Source: Hyparrhenia diplandra (lineage: Eukaryota; Streptophyta; Magnoliopsida; Poales; Poaceae). Taken from it: a stretch of DNA of 64,000 bases. The DNA lies in assembly GCA_015847255.1 (NCBI GenBank), contig JADLZK010010475.1:19868-83867 (forward strand), written 5' to 3'. The position numbers were made by a program, and so were the translations under genes. Numbering within the stretch: position 1 is the stretch's first letter; the number at the start of each line of letters is the position of its first letter. The notes under the pieces are model-generated. The model was given only the letters and a program-made list of their open reading frames with translations, ran no database searches and was not told where the DNA came from. Positions 49,457 through 60,581 of this stretch are shown here, piece after piece.

Positions 49457-50466
49457 CTTGTGTTTGTGTCAGATGTGTGCAGTTAACTTCTAACATGAAC
49501 GTAATTTTACTAGTTTTGGTTGTCAGGCTATGAACTACTAGGTGTGTTTAGCTCAAGCTACTTCATTAATTTTACGAGCTGAGCTGAAATGCTACCACGG
49601 CTCATTAAAAAAAAAAGGGTGGAAGCGAAGCTGCAATAACGAATAGGCGCTTTTTTTGGCTAGCTTTAGTTGCAATATTTGGAACGAAAAGAAACAGGCA
49701 CCATCATCCCTCCAGGTAGATTAGATGGTTAACAAGATGAGATTCGTTGTGGGGATAGAAACATTTCTGCTGCGTTTCCCAAAAGAAGGATGGACATTGT
49801 TTTCCCTAATACGTCATTCCTGAGTTCCAAAACTAGCTGTTGAAACCAGCTAGAGGCCAGAGCAGTAGACGGACCAGCCACTCCATCGATTCGTGCAGCT
49901 CGTTGTCGATCTGACCCCTCGCCGTTGACCAAACCGTGGCTGTGGCCTGTCCCAGCGGCGCGCGGTCTCGCCGCCACGAGTAAGGCCGGGGCAACGCGTA
50001 GCGACACGACGGCAAGGCCTGCCCAACAGCGAAAGAGGCAAACCGACTACACGCTGAGCTGCTCTGGGGGTCAGCACAAACTGACGCGAACAGGGGAGGG
50101 CAAAGAAACAAAACGACAGCAACCTCATAGTTCCAGCAATGGCAAAAGAACATCAAACGAGGTGCATGCTTCCATAAACAACATAATGTGAAATGTGACT
50201 TAGTAAGTATTCCTCAGTACAGGGTAAGCAAAACCTGCGCTCTTCGCTGTTCTACAAATTATTATGCATCAAAGCATAAACTTTCCCCAGGGCAAAAAAG
50301 ACCTATTTCACCTGTTTAATGAGTTCCTCTCATCAAAAGGATGACGGACAAATTTTCCGTTAAGAAAAAAAAATATTCTGGAACTAAGCTCTCAAGTGGC
50401 TGATAACAATTCCATCCCTCCACCAAATATCATCTCAGGGAATACAGAAAAAAATCAGCAATGGCT
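49457..50466. other. Downstream of phosphate carrier, no gene seen
   Basis: 49860-50170 is moderately GC-rich with overlapping open frames on both strands but no recognisable domain. The last 250 bases are likely the carrier 3' UTR. Confidence 0.3.
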
Positions 50467-53400
50467 TTAAGCTTCGTCCTCTACTACCGGGGAGGTGCAG
50501 CGCCTCCTGTTGTTAGGCTGAAACAAACAAAACAAAACATTAATGGGTGATCTCTCAAAAAGAATTTGAATGTTGCAATGATTATTCCTGAAGCAGTAGA
50601 GATACTCACAGTCCAACCATCACTTTGAAAGCATCATAAATTCCCCACTGAGCACCAGTAAAGGGTACCAATCATGGCGATACGAAGAGGAAGTCCTCTA
50701 GTGAATAGACCCCAGAGACCAAGCTTCTTAACAGCCTGCAAGAATACAACAACAATATATAACCAATAGCCAGTAAGCACAAGATGATACATGTTTTGAT
50801 GCAAAAGCAAAAAATATATACTTACATCGCCCACTGTAGCACCCTTGGCATTGTTCAGGAAAGACACAAGGTTGTCAGCGGGTGAGAAACAATAGCACAG
50901 AAGACGCCAGCAAGCGTAACGCCAGCAAAGCTGATACCCAATTGGGTAGTCTTGCTGCACTCAGACACCCGGAACAGGCACAGCATGCTTGTAGATAAGC
51001 TCAACGATGGTCTCAAAAGATGCAAACTTCATCATGGTATCTGCATACATCATAAAAAGTCGTTAGATTAATCTTGCAATATATTTTCAGTAGTAAACCT
51101 AATTAAAGATAGTACACATGTTGATGCCATTTTCTTCAAATCCCTAGTCAAACTTGAAACTGATTGACTCCTCGAAAGGCAGGATGTGCACTCTATTAAG
51201 GACTGAGGAATAATCATTTAGCTACCAAGAAACAACTAATTGTAGTAAAGTTTATTTCCTGGTTACACAAAATCATGTTTAGAGACACAGTATATTACTA
51301 AAGCTGCTACTATGAACAGATCGGTGGGTAATGCATGATGTCAGGAAGGCAGGAAAGCATACAAAAAAAAACAGTTTGTGGGTTCTCAAAAGTCAAGACA
51401 TCAAGTGAGTTGTGTCATGCAAACAAGATTTGTTTTCAAGCATTCAGTTTCACAATAGTCAATGGTTTTACAGCGGTTATTCAATGCAAATGATTAAAAA
51501 TAAAAGAACAGTGTACTAAAGATGGTAAGATTTGTATGTACTTACAAAAGGAATCTGACGACCCCATAGAGGAACAATTCCCTTGTAGAGCCTAAAATCA
51601 TTAAGCAACAAGGCTGTTAGGAAGATAGCCGGCAACCAAGTCACACATCAATAATTTTTGAGTCAGACAATTTCTTACCCAAAGAGCACCCTCAGCTTTG
51701 ACAAATTTGGGAGCCCATCCTCAGCCCACGAGCAAATCCAGGCTGTGTCTGCTGCGCGTACCTTCACAGCTTCAAAAGGGCAGAGAGCCACATCAGCAAT
51801 TACCTCAGCAGATGCAGATCCTGCAAGGTAGATTAAGTCTTGTACTTCTGAGCATACTCAGGCCCTGCAATGTCCGAGTAATACTTCTTAAAGAACTCAT
51901 AGAAGCCAAACTTGCAGGCCTTGAGCACTGTAACCAAGCAAAGGTAGGCACCCATCCTCTGAAGAAGCCCCTAGCCCTTGCTCCTTTAGCAGGACACCAA
52001 ATCAGATGAGATACTCTTGTATTTTGCTGGATCGATCTGAAACAATAACAAAGCGTTTCATGTACAAAATCTCTGATTTAAACATGAAATTAATTGCTAC
52101 ACAATGAATCAGGCAACTAATACATATACTCCCACCGTTTCAAACATAAGTCATTTGAGCTTTAACATAAGTCAAACAACCCTAAAATACATTAACATCT
52201 ACAATATCAAACAAATGCACAATCAAGATAATACAACGATCATAGTTGAAATAGTTTTACCTAGGACAATGCTAAAACAACTTATGATTAGGATTAGAGG
52301 ATAATACTGTTTTAAAACCTAACTGTCTAAAAATATTCATTACATAAATATAAGAGAAACAACAAGAATGTGATCAAGCGGGAAGAATGTGCCCAAAAGG
52401 AAAGAATGCGACCCAAAGGGAAGGAATGGAGACTGAGGGCAATTGGCAAAAAGCTAGGAGCATTATAGATTCGAGTACATATCAAGACCACAAACTAAAG
52501 CAGAGGTTCAAAGTAGCAATTAAATTGGCCTCAAATTCAAGTGGAAACTGATATTTGCATTGCTCCCCCTGCTAAAATATGATAGCATAACATACATGCA
52601 TAAGTGGCAAATGCTCACAAATTTTTAGTCTCAGGACACAACAACCTATCAGAGCTAGTGCCAATTGTCGCAATCATAATTAATGGTTCATTTAGTACCA
52701 CAACACAGACGATAGTCAAAAAATTACACATTTATCAGTTTTGTTTGAATAATAAACAAATAGTTTCAGTGGGAAACAGGCAGAATGCTATAATGAGTGA
52801 TGCCTATGGATGTGCCCACTACAATCACAATTTCAACTAACTCCTAGAAATGAATTCCAGCACCGAGCAAATAAAAAGTGCACCTCATGTGGTACCAACA
52901 ACGAGCACGTCAAGAAAAAAAAAAACAAAATGTTAACAACAGTGAGTCGCAGTTCATAGCTAATGACAGTGATCAAATTCACAGGTCTAGCCACACAGTC
53001 ACAAACCTACTTGAAGCTGTCAGAAGGGGCCCTGCGGTAATAGGATCCACACAAAGTCTACTCAGTTAGCAAGCAGCACTACATGCCAAACTACTATAAA
53101 TTTGAAAAAGGCATCAAGCATATGTTTGAGCAAACGAATATCAGTACAGGAACGAACTATCCATGCCACAGGAAGTAGAACTACACGCGTAGTGACGCGG
53201 GATGTGGCTAGATTTGCGGCACCAGATCAGTAAGACGAAATCGAGATCGCAAGCCTAAGACTAACTAGCTCCACTCCCAACCAACCGAACACCACCAGAT
53301 CCGCGCGAGATTTCCCCCAAATGAGTCCCGTGGAGCACCAGGGCGACAGATCTAGACTGCTACCCGCTCACCTGCATGTTGCGCCTTGGCGAGGTCGAGC

Positions 53401-53666
53401 GGCGTGACGGCCATGTGGGTGAGCCCGCAGCTGGCGATTCCTCCGGCGGTGCAGGCGGCGTAGAAGGCCGGCGAGTACATCTCGATCTTCTCCTTGGGCG
53501 CCTGGATCGAGAACGGCACGCCGCCTCCTGCTCCAGCGGCGGCAGGCGCCGGGGAGGAGACAGGGGGCGCGCGCGGCGGCGCCTGGCGGCGAAGGAGAGG
53601 CGCCGAGGAGGAGCCGTAGGGAAGCTCGGGAGGGAGCGACTCGCGGGAGCGGTCGGAGAGCGCCAT
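50467..53666 (-). CDS. Mitochondrial phosphate carrier (PHT3/MPT3-like)
   Basis: SLC25-family inner-membrane carrier importing phosphate with H+ for ATP synthesis. Exons: 53372-53666, 51680-52029, about 51549-51590, 50826-51040, 50610-50735, 50467-50517. Start MALSDRSRESLPPE, a variable Ser/Pro/Ala-rich N-terminus, then FSIQAPKEKIEMYSPAFYAA and CGLTHMAVTPLDLAK (first carrier repeat with the Px[DE]xx[KR] motif), GFFRGWVPT, ACKFGFYEFFK, ALCPFEAVKVRVQTQPGFA (second repeat), YKGIVPLWGRQIP, TMMKFASFETIVELIY, LGISFAG, VSHPADNLVSFLNNAKGA (third repeat), KKLGLWGLFTRGLPLRIAMI and a C-terminal VVEDEA. Exon junction phases fit once indels are corrected: for example TTTT at the exon 3 end needs two T's, and an extra T follows IGTL. 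Very secure family call. Confidence 0.92.
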
Positions 53667-53947
53667 CGCCGCCGAGAGATTCGGAAGATTCGTCTCTCGT
53701 GGGGGCTTTGGGTGGGTGCTTTCTGAGCTCGCGGTCGCGTGGATTCTACGAGGAGGCGGAGGCGAATATGAAGGGGATTTCCAACTTGCTGGGGCATCGA
53801 TCTCTTCGGAGACTGCGGCGGAACCGGAACGGGGTTCGCTGACGCTGAGGTGGGTCCTGCGATCTCGTGGGCCCCGGCTTAAAGGTTGGTGGCACTTCAT
53901 TTATGCCAAATAAAATGTGTTTGACAATTCGTGCACACCGTCAGAAT

Positions 53948-54952
53948 AAGAGGTGTTTGGTTGCCAGCCAACAGCATCAGTACTGTCACGCTCCAGAGCC
54001 TTCCCCTCCTTTCCCCATGCTACATTGTAGCAGGGCGATTCGGAGGGGCGAATCGACTTTCCTCCGTCGATCGCCCAGGCCCTGTCCCTCAGGAAGCGGC
54101 CTCACTTGGCGTTGGGGCGGAGGAGCAGGCCTGACGGGAGGACCTGTAGGCTGTGTAGGTTTAGGCCTTAGGGCTTGTAGTTCCGCCCGGCGATTTCTTT
54201 ATCGTCGGTTAGGGTTCGTGTTCCCTCTTCGGTCCTCTTGCGCCGGCGGCGCTGCCGTCTCCGGCAAGGATCGATGGAGGATTAGGGTTTCTTAGGGAGG
54301 GGCGTGTTCTTACTGCGGCGTGCTTTTGGGTGTTGCGCGGGGGCGGGAGCGTCGCCATCAACTGGGGAATAAAGTCTCTCGACCTCTCTCCTCGATCCGT
54401 GACGACCTTCTCGGTGGCGCTGCGTGGTGGAGAGTCTTTCGTTGAGTCGAAATTTTTTGCTTCATCATCTTGCCCGGTGAAGTTGCTCACGCCCCCTCTT
54501 TTTGTCTGGGATGCGGTTGGTTGTGGGTGTTGCGGTTGGAGGCTTTGGATCGGCTCGGTTTCCCCTCGGCGGTGGTTGTGCGTCGTCGGCGAGCTCGGAT
54601 CACTGGGGGCTGGAGGAGTTAGGCCGCGGCCCGGTCGTGGGCGATCAGCGGCGGCTTCATCTATTTCGACTCCTACCAACCACCCGTGCGATGGAGCTTC
54701 TTCAGCTCATGGTGTTGCCCGTGTCGCCGGCGGCGGTGGTGGCCGGCGGCGGGTTGCGGTGTTCACGGATTCATGGAGGACTCGGGGACCGTTGTAATTT
54801 TCATTTTCTTTAGGGTCCTTTGTGAAGTTTGGATTCGAGGGGGCAATTTTGCATCGTATCCTTATCGTATACGTATTTTTGCACGTCGTCTTATGCGTTT
54901 TCCTTATCGAAATCTGAGATATGTATTATCAAAAAAAAAGAGGTGTTTGGTT
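53948..54952 (+). mobile_element. 5'-truncated retroposon with poly(A) and 15-bp target duplication
   Basis: The insert 53963-54937 is flanked by AAGAGGTGTTTGGTT at 53948-53962 and 54938-54952. It ends GATATGTATTATC followed by an A run, on the plus strand. The GC-rich body has open frames in all phases but no reverse transcriptase. It sits about 280 bases upstream of the phosphate carrier start, and its target looks like a MITE terminus (AGGTGTTTGGTTATAGAC). Confidence 0.75.
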
Positions 54953-55963
54953 ATAGACTTTTTTTGTGTGTGTTTGGACTTAAAAAAACCCCTATCTTGT
55001 CCACGGCGTGAGTGGTGCTTAATAAAGAATCTAAACTGCCACAAGGCAGTGCCTCAATTCCTTGAATCCACGCAGTCTAGGTGCCCATGCTTCAATTCCA
55101 GTAGATCCCACGCTCTGAGCAGCGATGCCACATGTGATTGTGGAACTTGCGCACGATCTCCAACTTCTCTTCCCCAATTAATCTCTCTTCTTCCCCAGCG
55201 GTGCCCGTGCGTGCGTGAGGCGGCGACGGCGGCCAGAGCTTGCCGCGTCATGAGGAAAGGGAGGATGCGAGGGGGCGGGATTGCGGTGCAGCGCAACTTC
55301 CGCCTTGCGATGCGTGGGGCCTAGATTGCGGCTTCCGCCGCCGCCCGCCGGGTCTACCGCGTCGACTTGCTCAATCACCGCTCCTCGGCCTTTTCTTCCC
55401 GCAACGCCACCCACAGCGAGCATCGCCACCGCCAACCCGGCCTAGTCGGGCTCGCCGTCTCACGAGCAGCCAATCACCTCTCCATGTCACCGCTCGTCGG
55501 GCTTCGCTGCCGCCATCCGGCTTCCCATGTTGCCCGTCCCTCCGGTGCAACAAAAGCGGCGAAGCGAGGACAGTAGTAAACTTGCGGTGAGGCCCCTCGT
55601 TTTCGCCATTTTCTATCACCCCGACCAAGGCCACGGTCTCCCCATGTCTTGGCTCATCCCGTCCACGTGCTTCGGTCGTTAAAGAGAGTTTCAAGCACCG
55701 GTGATTCTACATGCGTCGATGCGAGAAATTTTTGTGAACTCGCATCGACTACAACGTGGACGCGGTCTTTGAAACACACTCTCTCTCCTTTTTCACCATA
55801 GAAGCAAAACCACACCTTTGTAGCTAGTCTAAAGTCTCTAACAAACCCAAACTGTGTGAGGCTTTTTTATTTTTAGCTAAAAGTCTCTAAAAGACCCTTG
55901 TGAATGGTCTTTTTTTTTAAAAAGTCCCTAAGACTAAAAAAAAATACCATGGACTATTGAACC
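54953..55963. mobile_element. Possible MITE-bounded composite around the retroposon
   Basis: The sequence right of the retroposon (GGTTATAGACTTTTTT) resembles the reverse complement near 55960 (TCTGGTTCAATAGTCCATGG), suggesting ends of one DNA element from about 53950 to 55963. The GC-rich interior at 55190-55600 has open frames without recognised domains. Tentative. Confidence 0.3.
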
Positions 55964-58277
55964 AGAGGGCTCTCATTTCCATTTCTTTCCGCAAGCTTTG
56001 TGGGAAAGCGAATGAACAACTGGGGCTGCTTTTACCCATTGAATTTAATTCTTTTTTTTTGCGAGGCATTGAATTTATTTCATCGCTCTATTGGCACAAT
56101 AAACGGATGCATAGAGGGTAGAAAGTATGATGGCCTTTTCTCCATTCGATCCATGCGTGGCATGGCTCTATGCCTCTACGTGCACATATAAAGCGTGACA
56201 ATTTTCACTTTTTCTTTTCCATTTTTTGGCCTGTTTAGCGGTGCTTCACTTCTTTTCAGTTTTTCAATATGAGTTTATGAAGCACGTAAAAAGCCCAAAA
56301 AGGTACTCTAGAAATTTTATGTTTTTATGGAGCTGTTGTACAGTGAAATTGAAATAGTTCTAAATAGATCATAAAGTTTGAGTTTTAATAAACATATAAT
56401 TCCACATTGATATGTTGGTGGTAAAATATTTATGCACCATCGTGATTTCTTCGACTTCGGCGGGAGATAGTGGTCCAATATGCGGGTGAGTACTCTGAAG
56501 GGCGACCTTTGTACCTTCTTGCCCGACCTATTTGACCCATGTGTAAGACTATCTCAAGAGCTTACCTATTCGACACTCAAACTCAAATGTGTCGTCCATG
56601 TTACTTTGGTGAAAAAACGGCGTCAACGGGGGTACCCAAAAAGAGAAGGCCCAATTTGCGTTGGAGTGGGTGAGAACCCAAAAATCCCCTTTTGTCTCTC
56701 TTCTCGACCCAATTTTTTGTTGCACCTACACAGCCAACAAGCCTAGCATCGTGAGGGCGAGCTCCACCCAGTGACCTGCGGCGGACCGACCACAAACTCC
56801 CACATGACCTCAGACGGGCGTCCCTATGAGCTCCGCCCAAAGGCTCTTGGGAGTTCAGCGCGCGTTGGGTCCACGAGTCCGCTGAGCTCGACTCAAGGCT
56901 GGCGCCGTGAGCTCAACCCTCGGTGACCTCCAGGGGTGTGGCGCTGCCAAGTGGAGGTGTGGAAGCACGTGGGAGCCAGGAGCAGAGGAAGCTATGGCGC
57001 CATAGGGAGAAAAAAGGGAAACGCAGTAGGACATGTAGTTCGGCAGGAGCGCACAAGCTTCTTGCATTCACGGAAAGGGTCTCGTGCTGTTGGCGAAGTC
57101 TAATTTTAGGTACGTTATTTTTTTACTGTGTCTTACTCAAATCATGAAATGGGTCTTATGTTTGCATATTCGTTGTTGGAGATAGTCAAATTGGTGGCTA
57201 GAAAAAAGCGGGACCAGGGCGCGGGGCCAAGATGCCCCCTGTGGCCCTCCCGGCAGACAGGGGCCGCCCGATTGATCGACCAACACACTCCAACAGTGAA
57301 GGGATGGCCAATTTGTGATTTTGTGCGCTGGTCAATCAGTCGATCGAAAAGATGCTCAAAAATCAATGGCCTATTTGGATCCCGGTAGAGAGCTGGTTGT
57401 CTTTAGTTTTTGCTCCAGTGCCAAAGGATCCGGCAGGGAGAATTTAGGTGGGTTAAAAATAAGTAAGCCTCACCAAAAAAATGCTAGCATCCCATGGGGT
57501 GCGTATTGGAGTTGGTTTTGTTTGGGACCAAATAAAAAGTTTTATTTTCTCTCTTTTGAGCCACTAAATAATTAAAAATGTGCATTTAGTATCAAACTGA
57601 TCTAAAAATCGAACACATCTGTCCCAAGCAAGGGTTTGATTTGCCCCAAATTAACTCTAGCTTCCTTTAGCCGGGCAGAGTAATGCAAACAGTGCCAATG
57701 AATCAATCAATCGAAAAGAAAAGTTGCGCCCTATTGCGACTCGGCAAAAAGCAGAAGAGAACATAGCGTTGCTTTAGGAGGTGTGCAGACAACAACGAAC
57801 CCCTAAGCTGAGTTTAGTCCATCACCCAAAAATATGGCCCTATAACTCCTACTCGGGCCAGGCCCATCTCCTGTGTCTTGTGCCTTCCCTTCAAAGCCCA
57901 AACCAGCCGCCGTCCACCGTTACTTCCCCTTCGCGCCACTTGCCCGCCTCCATCTGTCCACCACCTGGCCGGCAAGCAACCCGCGCTTTGGCGCCACGCA
58001 CAAGTCACCGTCGCCGAACACCCACGCCCCCTACGAACTCACCTCACCTCACCTCATCTCACCTCACCACAGAATCGCTTTCGTCCTCCCGCGAAGCCAT
58101 CCTTTTCCACCCGTGCCTCAATTTCCGCGTCCCAAACAATCAAACCTGCATTTGCTTTAAAACCTGCGTCGTCTCATGCAAAATTCCAAAGACGATCCTC
58201 CGAGAGCTACAGCTGCTCAGGACGCGCACACCAACAAACCAACCCGACGCGCAGGAACCAACCACCGTGTCCCGCCG
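55964..58277. other. Intergenic, repeat debris
   Basis: At 56037-56081 a short insert (nine T's plus GCGAGG) lies between CATTGAATTTAATTC and CATTGAATTTATTTC, a poly(T)-type retroposon scar. Other open frames (56480-57575) show no recognised domain. The last few hundred bases are CT-rich leader and promoter of the RING gene. Confidence 0.4.
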
Positions 58278-59278
58278 ATGTCGGCGACGACGGCGGCGCA
58301 CGCGCGCCACCGGACGTGCCGCATGTACTGGTGCTACCAGTGCGGCCGCGCGCTCCGCATCATCTCCTACCCCCGTCAACCGACGTCTTCTGCCCGCGCT
58401 GCTTCGGCCGCTTCCTCCACGAGATCGACCCGCCGGCGCGCCCCGCGTTCCCGCCGCCGCACTTCCTCCCGCACCCGTTCCACCCGCAGCACCAGCACGA
58501 CGGCCACCCGCGCCGCTGGGTCATATACGGCGCGGAGCCGACGACCACGGTACCAGGCCGCGCGTTCCGCCAGCCTGCGCCAGCGCAGGGACCTACTACC
58601 ATGCCTCCTGCTCCTGCACCGGCGGCGCCGGTTCGACGGCGCGTGCCCACCCCCGCCGCCGCCGCCCGTGCCGCGGCGGCCGTCCACGCCCCCGGCCTTC
58701 GACCCGGGAACTACTTCACGGGGGCCAAACCTGAACAACCTCATCGAGGGAGATCACGCAGAACGACCGGCCGGGGCCGGCGCCGGCGCCGGCGTCGGCC
58801 ATCGACTCGCTCCCGACGGTGCGGATCACCGGGGCGCACCTGTCGGACGGCTCGCAGTGCCCCGTGTGCAAAGGAGGACTTCGAGCTCGGGGAGGCCGCG
58901 CGGCAGCTGCCGTGCAAGCACGTCTACCACTCCGACTGCATCGTGCCGTGGCTCCGCCTGCAACTCCTGCCCGGTCTGCCGGTACCAGCTGCCGGGGCCG
59001 GGTCCAACGGGGGCAGCCTGCAGGCCGCAGCTCGCGGCGGAAGCAGCGGCAACAACAGGAACGGGGAGAGGGGAGAGAGCCTGCGACGTTGGTGCGGTGG
59101 GGCCCCTCTCGTGGCTGTTTCCACCCGCGGGATGGACGACCCCGACGACGACGACGCGTGGGAGCACGGGCGGCGCGGTAGGCACGACGCGGCCGACGCC
59201 GGCGGTAATGACATGACGGCCCTCCAGTCCTTTGTTCTTGTGGCAACCTGCGTTTTCTTCTTCTCGTTCTTGGTCTGA
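58278..59278 (+). CDS. Zinc-ribbon plus RING-H2 E3 ubiquitin ligase (RDUF-like)
   Basis: E3 ligase with an N-terminal zinc ribbon and C-terminal RING-H2 that recruits E2 enzymes. Intronless, about 333 residues. Start at 58278 (MSATTAAHARHRT), the first ATG in the zinc-ribbon frame; the longer open frame from 57878 is leader in another phase. Landmarks: YWCYQCGRALRIISY, FCPRCFGRFLHEIDPP (four zinc cysteines), a Pro/His-rich linker, NYFTGA and LIEG words before the RING, SAIDSLPTVRIT, then QCPVCKEDFELGE, ARQLPCKHVYHSDCIVPWL and NSCPVCRYQLPG (C-C-C-H-H-C-C-C pattern). The C-terminus is hydrophobic (SFVLVATCVFFFSFLV). At least four frameshifts; at the last RING loop CTGCAACTCC lacks a CA dinucleotide relative to the expected LHNSC. 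Secure at family level. Confidence 0.9.
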
Positions 59279-60581
59279 AAAAAACTGGGAAAAACATGGC
59301 GATGTACGAAGACTACATATTAAAAAGAACACGCCAACGCCAAGTTACTTGTGTGCAAAATTTGGCTTGCTGTTTAATCAAACTCCCGTTTTTTCTTAAG
59401 GAACCCAAACTGCATTTTCTAAGTTGTTTCTCTTTTCATTTGCTTTCGGCATTCTACGCATTTTTCTAAGTTGTTTCTCTTCTCATTTGCTTTCAGCATT
59501 CTACGCTTGGTGGCGCTCTCTATTTCTCATATAGACGTTCTCGTCAAGTCCTTACGGTATCCAGAGAACGCCTGCTACCCAGTTAAAGTGATGTTATCAA
59601 AACATTTCTCTTCCAATCTTCCTACTTCAGATTCAGAATGCCGATGTGCTAGCAACCTAACAGCAAACTACAGGTATGCCAGTTCAATGTCAAGTTGTCA
59701 AGGGTGGAGGATTGGTGGAAGCCTGATGTGAAGATGTAAACCTGCACTTGTAAAAATGAAACCGCACCCACTGTAAATGTGAGTAAATCACGCATCGAGA
59801 AAGGAGCATGCAAAATTAAAAGGCAGGCTTCATGTAAAGCGAGTAAATCACACATCGTAAAGGACCGTGCCAAATTAGAAGGCAGGCTCCATGTAAAGCG
59901 AATGTCTGGATGATATATCATGTTAACAGTAATTTCTGAAACGCACCACCGAAGACATTTCTATGTGATGTGTATGATGCTGGCCGAGCTAGTAGCGGAA
60001 TCTTGTAAGGACATGTTCTATGGGAATGGGACACTGAACTTCAGTGAAAAAAAAGGCAAAAACAAAAAGAAAGGGAGCATTGACGTCATAGATAGAACGG
60101 GAGCATCATCAAAATAATATGTTGATTTCATTCAACAGCATACAAATATGTAAATCAGATTCCAGTTTCTTGTATCAAACCATTCAATTTAGACCCAAGT
60201 GGGTCAGCCGTCTAAACCACGATGCAGCATGGTTTGGAAACCAGCGTGATACCACAAAAGTGTATGATGCATTCTTCAGAGTCATCTGCAATGAAAACAT
60301 CCCATTAGTTATGCTTATGCGTAGATACCTTGATGGCGCATGTCCCATGTGTTAAAAAATGGCTTCTCACTGTTTATATTATTGATTGGTGGGTATAGTA
60401 AGTAAATGTAAAAACACAACTGCACATATATCACCAAACAATGGGTTCTGTATTATTGTATTGGACCAACATTTTCACAATTATATGTGTTTAAATGCAT
60501 GATGAAGTTTTACAGAAAGGTTAAATTTTTTTGTCCACACCAGGCCATTTCCACTCAAAGTGTGGCACAGTAATTTTGACT
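59279..60581. other. Downstream of RING gene; 60-bp tandem pair
   Basis: Two diverged tandem copies of a 60-base unit beginning GAGTAAATCAC(G/A)CATCG lie at 59781-59840 and 59841-59899. No coding region is convincing; a minus-strand segment near 60190-60300 preceded by TTTTCATTGCAG could be a terminal exon of the next gene, but neither frame is recognisable. Confidence 0.4.

Noticed and set aside
53352..53900. Extended 182-residue start for the phosphate carrier
   Set aside because: Conserved MALSDRSRESLPPE begins at 53666; upstream text is leader with no similarity to carrier presequences.
57878..58277. Upstream start giving a 466-residue RING protein
   Set aside because: The zinc ribbon starts in another phase from ATG 58278; the long frame only joins the RING through frameshifted linker.
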